NCBI GenBank assembly: GCA_910585255.1
Contig: CAJUEI010000068.1
Coordinates: forward strand, 1-16,605
Length of the DNA: 16,605 bases
Direction of reading: 5' to 3'
From: an uncultured Lachnospiraceae bacterium
GTDB taxonomy: Bacteria > Bacillota > Clostridia > Lachnospirales > Lachnospiraceae
The notes beneath the pieces were generated by a model. The model had not been told where the DNA came from. It did no database searches and was given only the letters and a program-made list of their open reading frames with translations. Position numbers and translations under genes: made by a program. This document shows positions 7,813 through 13,077 of this stretch, piece after piece (the first letter of the stretch is position 1; every line of letters begins with the position of its first letter).

Positions 7813-7842
7813 CAATTATAACTCTACAGGCAGGAAAAGACA

Positions 7843-8089
7843 GCTAGAGTGGAAAAGCAATCCCTTTCCGCTGTGACTTCGGAAGAAAGTTAGAACGTCT
7901 TATGCTTCTGTCGATCCTCTAGGATTTTTTGCCATTCTTGAATGGCAAAAAAAGGGGTGTGTTTAGCCCGCTACACGGGCGAATTGCACCCCGGTCCGTC
8001 CGGTTGGATGTGTGTAAATTCAGAAGCATTAGACGTTCTTACTTTCTGGAGAGCGGAACAGCGGGAAGGGATTGCTTCTCCACTTTAGC
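7843..8089 (+). repeat. Structured intergenic element, copy B (candidate structured RNA)
   Basis: A 247-bp element. The basal stem is 32 bp (7843-7874 with 8058-8089), interrupted by only one A-C mismatch and two G-U pairs. The second stem is 26 bp (7885-7910 with 8021-8046) with two T-T mismatches. It encloses TTTTTTGCCATT/AATGGCAAAAAA, a GGGGTG/CACCCC stem carrying the hairpin GCCCG/CGGGC, and the conserved CCGTCCGGTTGGATG. Against the copy at 12187, eight basal-stem positions differ on both arms with pairing kept. In the central hairpin the T-run precedes the stem on both strands, so it is not an intrinsic terminator. It is convergent with mtlA, ending 38 bp from its stop. Confidence 0.85.
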
Positions 8090-8127
8090 GTCCCCTCCCC
8101 CAACACCTCCAAAACATTACACCATTA

Positions 8128-9501
8128 CTACTCCATCTTCTGCAAGTCAGAAATCAACTTATCATACTCCGGTGCAGACAAAAAATTTGTAATCAGAATC
8201 AATTTTGCATTTGGATTACTATGTGCCGCACGCTCTCCAAGTTCCTGATGTGTCACCACAATATTGATATCCGCCGGAATCGAAGATACTGGCGTATGAA
8301 TAATACTAACATCTTTAATTCCTGCCTTTTCTACCTTCTTTTTTAATACCGTTGCTCCCATTGCACTAGATCCCATTCCAGCATCACAAGCAAAAGCAAT
8401 TTTAATCGTACCATCTTTCTTTATCGTATCAGCAATCCCTTTTGCCTCTGCCTTCATACTATCTTTCTGTGCAGTTGCTTCTTCCAAACTTACATCTTTT
8501 CCTGCAAATTTTAAAATTGGCAATGCAATTACCACAGAAACTACTGCAGATACCAATACTCCAAGCAGCAGCCCCAAATAGGAATGTTTCTCACACATCA
8601 TCAGAATAGAAATAATACTTCCCGGTGAAGCTGTTCCAGTCAATCCAACTCCAAATAAATTAAATATAAAAATTCCAGATGCTCCCCCTGCAATCACAGC
8701 CGCCAAAAGCAATGGATTCATCAATATGTACGGAAAATAAATTTCATGGATTCCGCCAAAGAAATGAATAATTACAGCTCCGGGTGCGGAAGTTTTTGCA
8801 CTTCCTTTTCCAGCAATACAATACGCCAAAAGTATGCCAAGCCCTGGTCCCGGATTCGCTTCTAATAAAAGAAAAATAGACTTTCCTACTTCATTTACCT
8901 GTTGTATTCCCATCGGCGATAAAATCCCATGATTAATCGCATTATTTAAAAACAATACCTTTGCTGGTTCAATAAAAATACTAGCCAGTGGAAGCAAGCC
9001 ATGATTGACAAAAAATCCAACTCCCATCTCCATTACAGAATTTAATGAAGTTACAACCGGGGCAATTACAAACATTGCAAAACATGCCAAGATTGCTCCG
9101 ATAATTCCTAATGAAAAATTATTGACCAGCATTTCAAATCCCGCTTTTACTTTTCCTTCTATCAGATGATCAAATTTCTTTAAAATCCATGCAGAAAGCG
9201 GTCCCATAATCATTGCACCAATAAACATAGGAATATCTGATCCTACAATAACTCCCATTGTAACAATCGTACCGATTACACCGCCCCGATGGTCTCCGAC
9301 CACTTTTCCTCCTGTATAAGCAATAAGAAGGGGAAGCAAATACTTTGACATAGGATCTACCATTTTTGCAAGGGTCTCATTTGGAAACCACCCAGTTGAA
9401 ATAAACAATGCTGTAATAAGTCCCCATGCAATAAACGCTCCTATATTCGGCATTACCATACCGCTGAGTGCTCTTCCGAAAACCTGTACCTTTTCTTTCA
9501 T
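8128..9501 (-). CDS. mtlA: PTS mannitol-specific EIICB component (MtlA)
   Basis: About 457 residues from the ATG at 9501; a GTG at 9510 would add three. This is the canonical mannitol transporter, which imports mannitol and releases it inside as mannitol-1-P. The EIIC part shows SGMVMPNIGAFIAWGLITA near the start, LIAYTGGKVVGDHRGGVIG, EPAKVLFLNNAINHGIL, ANPGPGLGI and GGIHEIYFP; numbered from the GTG, the essential Glu is 256. A linker of about 30 residues leads to an EIIB domain with phospho-Cys375 in FACDAGMGSSAMG. No EIIA is fused, so MtlF must supply it. I prefer the ATG because GAGG lies 10 bp upstream, but the choice is uncertain. It is monocistronic, with its own promoter and operator-like site. 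Confidence 0.94.
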   Translation of the reverse strand: MKEKVQVFGRALSGMVMPNIGAFIAWGLITALFISTGWFPNETLAKMVDPMSKYLLPLLIAYTGGKVVGDHRGGVIGTIVTMGVIVGSDIPMFIGAMIMGPLSAWILKKFDHLIEGKVKAGFEMLVNNFSLGIIGAILACFAMFVIAPVVTSLNSVMEMGVGFFVNHGLLPLASIFIEPAKVLFLNNAINHGILSPMGIQQVNEVGKSIFLLLEANPGPGLGILLAYCIAGKGSAKTSAPGAVIIHFFGGIHEIYFPYILMNPLLLAAVIAGGASGIFIFNLFGVGLTGTASPGSIISILMMCEKHSYLGLLLGVLVSAVVSVVIALPILKFAGKDVSLEEATAQKDSMKAEAKGIADTIKKDGTIKIAFACDAGMGSSAMGATVLKKKVEKAGIKDVSIIHTPVSSIPADINIVVTHQELGERAAHSNPNAKLILITNFLSAPEYDKLISDLQKME

Positions 9502-9584
9502 TAATTTCACACCTCACCTTTTTGATTTGTTTACTTTTATACAGTTTGAGGTATCATTGGCCAATTAATCTCTTTGATAGTCTT

Positions 9585-9614
9585 ATTATAACCAGTTTTT
9601 CTCTGTTTTTTCAA
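9585..9614 (-). promoter_or_regulatory. Promoter of mtlA
   Basis: On the minus strand, -35 TTGAAA (9609-9614), an 18-bp spacer and -10 TATAAT (9585-9590), followed by AAGACTAT exactly as at the mtlF promoter. The start near 9578 gives a leader of about 77 nt. That leader contains the perfect palindrome ATTGGCCAAT (9556-9565), whose role is unknown. Confidence 0.78.
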
Positions 9615-9631
9615 GCAATATAAAAGTGAAT

Positions 9632-9654
9632 TTGACATTAATACTTAGTGTCAA
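9632..9654 (-). promoter_or_regulatory. Candidate MtlR operator upstream of mtlA
   Basis: A 23-bp palindrome reading TTGACAC on the minus strand, 9 bp, then ATGTCAA, ending 17 bp upstream of the -35 box. Its length and distance are the same as for the site before mtlF. The symmetry extends outwards (AAAGTGAATTTGACA with TGTCAAATTCACTTT, 9623-9663), so it could also act as a weak hairpin after pcp, although no T-run follows. Confidence 0.65.
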
Positions 9655-9711
9655 ATTCACTTTATCAGACAGGTTATTTATTTTTATCCTAAATTAGTTT
9701 GCCTTTTCTGA

Positions 9712-10353
9712 TTAATGTGTTGTACCCCCGGTTATTTTAATATCTTCTTCAGTTTCTACAATGGCCTCTACCGCAGCCGTAATTCCTTCTACAATCATAT
9801 TCAATGCCATAGAAGGCATATTTTTCTTTTCAATTACCTGCTGCGGCAAAAATGGAATATGAATAAATCCGCTCTTTTTTCCGGGGTACTTTGTCTCAAT
9901 AATATGCCTTACTCCATAGGCAACATGGTTACAGACAAACGTTCCTGCACTGTTCGATACGGAAACTGGAATATTTCTCTCCTGTATCTTCTTTACCATT
10001 GCCTTAATCGGAATATTGACAAAATACGCCGCCGGTCCGTCTGGAAATACTGGTTCATCCACAATCTGATTCCCTTCATTATCCGGGATTCGACAGTCAT
10101 CTACATTAATTCCAATACGCTCTACTGTAATATCCGCTCTTCCTCCTGCCTGCCCAATCGACAGCACCACATCAGGATTATGTTCTGAAATTGCTTCATC
10201 AATTACCATTAACGACTTATGACAAACGGTCGGTATTTCCAATTTAATAATCTTTGCACCTGCAATCTCATCCGGCAATCGTTTTACCGATTCAATAGCA
10301 GGATTAATGGTTTCTCCTCCAAACGGATCAAATCCAGTTACTAATATCTTCAT
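9712..10353 (-). CDS. pcp: Pyroglutamyl-peptidase I (pyrrolidone-carboxylate peptidase)
   Basis: A 213-residue cytoplasmic cysteine peptidase (family C15) of normal length, which removes N-terminal 5-oxoproline (pyroglutamate) from peptides. It begins MKILVTGFDPFGGETINPA, the family hallmark. The catalytic triad is visible: Glu78 in ITVERIGIN, Cys141 in SNSAGTFVCNHVAYG and His165 in SGFIHIPFLP. AAGGGGA precedes the ATG. It lies 20 bp after the DUF979 gene and is the last gene of DUF969-DUF979-pcp, an arrangement common in Firmicutes. No 5-oxoprolinase gene is seen in the window. Confidence 0.96.
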   Translation of the reverse strand: MKILVTGFDPFGGETINPAIESVKRLPDEIAGAKIIKLEIPTVCHKSLMVIDEAISEHNPDVVLSIGQAGGRADITVERIGINVDDCRIPDNEGNQIVDEPVFPDGPAAYFVNIPIKAMVKKIQERNIPVSVSNSAGTFVCNHVAYGVRHIIETKYPGKKSGFIHIPFLPQQVIEKKNMPSMALNMIVEGITAAVEAIVETEEDIKITGGTTH

Positions 10354-10373
10354 ATTCTTCCCCTTTCTTTTTA

Positions 10374-11333
10374 CTAAAATCCTAATACCATCATTAAAAT
10401 AACATGTATTACAATCATAATCAGAGCCATAGGAAGCTGTGCCTTAATTACCGCCCACTTCTGATCCTTCGTCTCCAATACGGCACAAGGCACAATATTA
10501 AAATTTGCTGCCATAGGTGTCATTAATGTTCCACAGTAACCTGCCGTCATACCAAGTACTCCAATAATCGCCGGATTTCCTCCCTGTGCAATTACAAAAG
10601 GAACACCGATTCCAGCCGTAATAACCGTAAATGCCGCAAAAGCATTTCCCATAATCATAGTAAAGATTACCATTCCTATGACATATACAATTACCCCAAG
10701 CAAGCGATTTCCGCTTGGTACCACAGAAGATATCATTCCTGAGATAACCTCTCCCACACCCGCTTCTGAAAAGACACTTCCCAAAGCTCCCAATAACTGA
10801 GGAAGCAGACAAGAAGCCCCAACCTGCATCAGCAGACGAGAAGTATCCTCTCTAGTCTCTGAAACCTTTGGTCTGCAGATCGCAAAAGCAAGAATCAGTG
10901 CAACAACACAGGCTGTTCCTGTCATAATCGCACCATTTAAAGAAGTCGGCGTTGCCACTCCATCCTTTATCACATTATATTTTACAAAAGACAATACCAA
11001 AGAAAGGACTCCAACCGTCAATGCCGGCAAAAAAATAACCGATCCGATTCTTTCACTAGAAGCCTTGCGAAACTGTGGTGTAGCTTCCTGAAATACTCCC
11101 ATAGAAACCTGCTTTGTTACCGTCAAACATCCCATTATCACCAACATACTGCCCGTTACAACAGAAGGAAGCAGCTTTCCCAACATAAAAATCAATCCTG
11201 TCAGCGTCCAAAATAAAATCGTTCCCGCTTTTGCCCTCTTATTCTTTCTGGCACGAAATGCCGTATCAAAACATACCAGCCCGCACAAAACATAAAACAA
11301 TTCCGGCAAATATACACCTAAAAAACTAGCCAT
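10374..11333 (-). CDS. DUF979 family membrane protein
   Basis: A 319-residue, very hydrophobic protein with about nine predicted membrane segments and a positively charged segment after the first (RARKNKRAKAG). I recognise it as DUF979 from its overall sequence and from its place between a DUF969 gene and pcp. The motif GYCGTLMTPMAANFNIVP near residues 265-282 looks like a substrate or ion-binding re-entrant loop of a secondary transporter. Its start overlaps the DUF969 stop by one base (TAATG), so the two are probably made together and may form one complex. Uptake of pyroglutamyl peptides or 5-oxoproline is a reasonable guess from the linkage with pcp, but the sequence does not prove it. Confidence 0.85.
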   Translation of the reverse strand: MASFLGVYLPELFYVLCGLVCFDTAFRARKNKRAKAGTILFWTLTGLIFMLGKLLPSVVTGSMLVIMGCLTVTKQVSMGVFQEATPQFRKASSERIGSVIFLPALTVGVLSLVLSFVKYNVIKDGVATPTSLNGAIMTGTACVVALILAFAICRPKVSETREDTSRLLMQVGASCLLPQLLGALGSVFSEAGVGEVISGMISSVVPSGNRLLGVIVYVIGMVIFTMIMGNAFAAFTVITAGIGVPFVIAQGGNPAIIGVLGMTAGYCGTLMTPMAANFNIVPCAVLETKDQKWAVIKAQLPMALIMIVIHVILMMVLGF

Positions 11334-12007
11334 TACTTTTTCGCCCCTTTCTTAATTTTTAAATCAAACAAATACACCTGTATTATCGTCAATACAATAG
11401 AAATAATCATAACATAAATTGCCGAAGATGCAATATCCGACAATCCCACATCATATCCTGCTACAGCCATACCAGATTGAATTAAAACCACACTGGCTGA
11501 AGTAGGAAAACAGTTCTGGGCAAAAAAGTTTCCAAAATTCTCCGTTGCAGCAGAAAGTCCTTTTACCCTTTCCTGTTCTGCCTCTGTCAAATCACTTCCC
11601 TTAGACTTTCTAGCAGCCGCCTCTGTCATAGGAAGAATCAGCGGACGAATAAATTGTACATGTCCGCCAATTCGTATATTCAATGCAGAAGCAATCGATC
11701 GAACCACTATCCAGATCGAAAGTACTTTTCCACCTGATGCATTTTTAATCCTTCCAATCAGATAAGCAGCTCTCTCCTTCATCCCATAACGTTCAATAAT
11801 CGCAATTACCGGAAACATAATTAAAAAAATAGACATTAAGCGATTGCTTACAAAAGAATCTCCCAGAATCTCCAAAATTCTTACAAAATCCAATCCAGAA
11901 ACTAATCCTGTCACAATACCGGCAGCAATAACCGTTGCTAAAACATCCAGTTTTAACGCAAAACCTAAACAAATAATTACAATACCGATTAATTTAATAT
12001 ACTCCAT
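11333..12007 (-). CDS. DUF969 family membrane protein
   Basis: A 224-residue membrane protein with about five or six hydrophobic segments, recognised as DUF969, the constant partner of DUF979. A conserved-looking central part reads RIGGHVQFIRPLILPM, and a polar loop NFGNFFAQNCFPTSASVVL may line a transport path. It starts the DUF969-DUF979-pcp operon with AAGGAG before the ATG. Together with DUF979 it resembles two halves of a permease. The substrate is unknown; the pcp neighbour points to pyroglutamyl compounds. Confidence 0.85.
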   Translation of the reverse strand: MEYIKLIGIVIICLGFALKLDVLATVIAAGIVTGLVSGLDFVRILEILGDSFVSNRLMSIFLIMFPVIAIIERYGMKERAAYLIGRIKNASGGKVLSIWIVVRSIASALNIRIGGHVQFIRPLILPMTEAAARKSKGSDLTEAEQERVKGLSAATENFGNFFAQNCFPTSASVVLIQSGMAVAGYDVGLSDIASSAIYVMIISIVLTIIQVYLFDLKIKKGAKK

Positions 12008-12045
12008 ACCCTACTCCTTTCTCTTGGTCTTCATTAACCTTTTTT

Positions 12046-12074
12046 ATTATACATGATTGTATAAAAAATTACAA
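12046..12074 (-). promoter_or_regulatory. Promoter of the DUF969-DUF979-pcp operon
   Basis: On the minus strand, -35 TTGTAA (12069-12074), a 17-bp spacer and -10 TATAAT (12046-12051). The -10 lies 38 bp upstream of the DUF969 start. The second copy of the 50-bp repeat begins 6 bp upstream of the -35. Confidence 0.65.
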
Positions 12075-12080
12075 TTTTTT

Positions 12081-12130
12081 AGTCAAAAGAAATTCGAATC
12101 CGCTTCGCTGCTTCCTTGATAGGTTAAAAA
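12081..12130 (-). repeat. Short interspersed repeat of about 50 bp (copy 2)
   Basis: On the minus strand it reads TTTTTAACCTATCAAGGAAG, then CAGCGAAGCGGATTCGAA, then TTTCTTTTGACT. It matches 3335-3386 with a few indels. It sits directly upstream of the DUF969 promoter and downstream of structured element D. The function is unknown. Confidence 0.6.
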
Positions 12131-12186
12131 TCCGCACTAAAAATTTACTCCCTATCTTTTTCTATATATAAACAAAGCAAAAAACA

Positions 12187-12433
12187 GCCAGAGCGGGGAA
12201 GTACTTTCTTTCTGCTGTGACTTCGGAGGAAAGTTAGAACGTCTTATGCCTCTGTCAATTCCCTAGGATTTTTTGTCATCTTCTGATGACAAAAAAAGGC
12301 ACGTGTTTAGCCTCCTGCAGAGGCGAATTGCGTGCCGTTCCGTCCGGTTGGATGCATCTAAATTCAGAGGCATTAGACGTTCTTACTTTCTAGAGAGCGG
12401 AACAGCAGGAAGAAAGTACTTCCCCGCTCTGGC
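12187..12433 (+). repeat. Structured intergenic element, copy D (candidate structured RNA)
   Basis: A 247-bp element with a basal stem of 32 bp (12187-12218 with 12402-12433) that is continuous apart from one G-U pair. The second stem is 26 bp (12229-12254 with 12365-12390) with two T-T mismatches. Inside are TTTTTTGTCATC/GATGACAAAAAA, a GGCACG/CGTGCC stem (12298-12303 with 12331-12336) carrying GCCTC/GAGGC, and the conserved CCGTCCGGTTGGATG. GTTCCG (12337-12342) and CGGAAC (12398-12403) could pair as an alternative or tertiary contact. It lies in the divergent gap between the DUF969 operon and the gamma-glutamylcyclotransferase-like gene. The rest of that 557-bp gap holds only the two promoters and the short repeat. 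Confidence 0.85.
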
Positions 12434-12496
12434 GTCCCCCGCTGACATCCCCCCACTTCTTTCACCCTCCCTATTTAACTTCTATCCTTTCCCCCA

Positions 12497-12525
12497 TTGA
12501 CAGAACCCCTAAATCTTATTAAGAT
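12497..12525 (+). promoter_or_regulatory. Promoter of the gamma-glutamylcyclotransferase-like gene
   Basis: A perfect -35 TTGACA (12497-12502), a 17-bp spacer and -10 TAAGAT (12520-12525). The gene start is 39 bp further on, preceded by AAAAGGAG. Confidence 0.7.
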
Positions 12526-12564
12526 AAAATCTATCTATACCAAATATAAAAAGGAGAAAAAAGT

Positions 12565-13023
12565 ATGAACAAATACTATATAGCATACGGAAGCAACCTA
12601 AACCTGTCCCAAATGTCTGCCCGCTGCCCAACAGCAGTCCCTTATGCAAAAGGAATCCTCCAAAATCAAGAGCTAATCTACCGAGGTGAACCGACTAATT
12701 CCTATGCAACCATCCGAAAAAAAGAAGGCTCCTATATCCCAATCCTTATCTGGATAATCCAAGATTCCGATGAAAAAGCACTCGATCTCTACGAAAACTA
12801 TCCTGCCCTATACCACAAAGAATCCATCTTAGCAGAAACCAGCGAAGCCGCTATAGAAGGCATGGTCTATATTATGAATCAAAACGAAAAACCTGGAAAA
12901 CCATCTCCCTCCTATATCGAAATCATCCGGCAAGGCTACCAAGACAATTCCTTTGACTTAAATCCTCTTGAACAATCATTAGTGTTCAATAAATTAGAAT
13001 TAGATAAATACGAAAATAAATAA
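12565..13023 (+). CDS. Gamma-glutamylcyclotransferase-like (GGCT/AIG2 family) protein
   Basis: A 152-residue cytoplasmic protein. The N-terminus YYIAYGSNLNLSQMSARCP contains the YGSN substrate-binding loop of the GGCT fold, and DLYENYPALYHK carries the expected catalytic Glu just before the conserved NYP/Y segment. GMVYIM and the tail YIEIIRQGYQD also fit bacterial members. Characterised members turn gamma-glutamyl amino acids into 5-oxoproline plus the free amino acid, but many bacterial homologues are untested. It is the only plus-strand gene, with a strong AGGAG 8 bp before the ATG, and is transcribed away from the pcp operon. The shared product, 5-oxoproline, suggests a link with that operon (inference). 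Confidence 0.85.
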   Translation: MNKYYIAYGSNLNLSQMSARCPTAVPYAKGILQNQELIYRGEPTNSYATIRKKEGSYIPILIWIIQDSDEKALDLYENYPALYHKESILAETSEAAIEGMVYIMNQNEKPGKPSPSYIEIIRQGYQDNSFDLNPLEQSLVFNKLELDKYENK

Positions 13024-13029
13024 AAAAAT

Positions 13030-13075
13030 AAGGGGATACTGCAAAATTACCATATTTTACAGCAACCCCTTTTAC
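13030..13075. terminator. Bidirectional terminator between convergent genes
   Basis: An imperfect stem: AAGGGG (13030-13035) pairs with CCCCTT (13066-13071), and CTG-C-AAAA with TTTT-A-CAG inside. On the minus strand it is followed by TTATTTTTTTA, on the plus strand by TTTTACTATT. It serves the hybrid kinase and the gamma-glutamylcyclotransferase-like gene. Confidence 0.75.
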
Positions 13076-13077
13076 TA

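Noticed and set aside
7615..7821. An open frame of 68 residues made of repeated MKQKLSKSIKKFLYGC units.
   Set aside because: It follows from a 48-bp repeat divisible by three; the minus strand is open too, there is no ribosome site, and the leftward units are out of frame through a 1-bp deletion.
7926..7955. The A/T-flanked hairpin in the structured elements as an intrinsic terminator.
   Set aside because: On both strands the T-run comes before the stem and the A-run after it, so there is no U-tract downstream of the hairpin in either direction.
7132..8089. Insertion sequence with transposase.
   Set aside because: No transposase-like frame exists in the interval; only structured repeats and the tandem array are present.
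7929..8192. Small open frames inside the structured elements; one frame starting MAKKGVCLA and containing PSGWM...SEALD is partly shared by all four copies.
   Set aside because: The sequence changes are explained by base-pair compensation. The ATG lies inside a stem without a ribosome site, and the copy at 12187 has a stop where the others continue. A spurious frame in a structured element is more likely.
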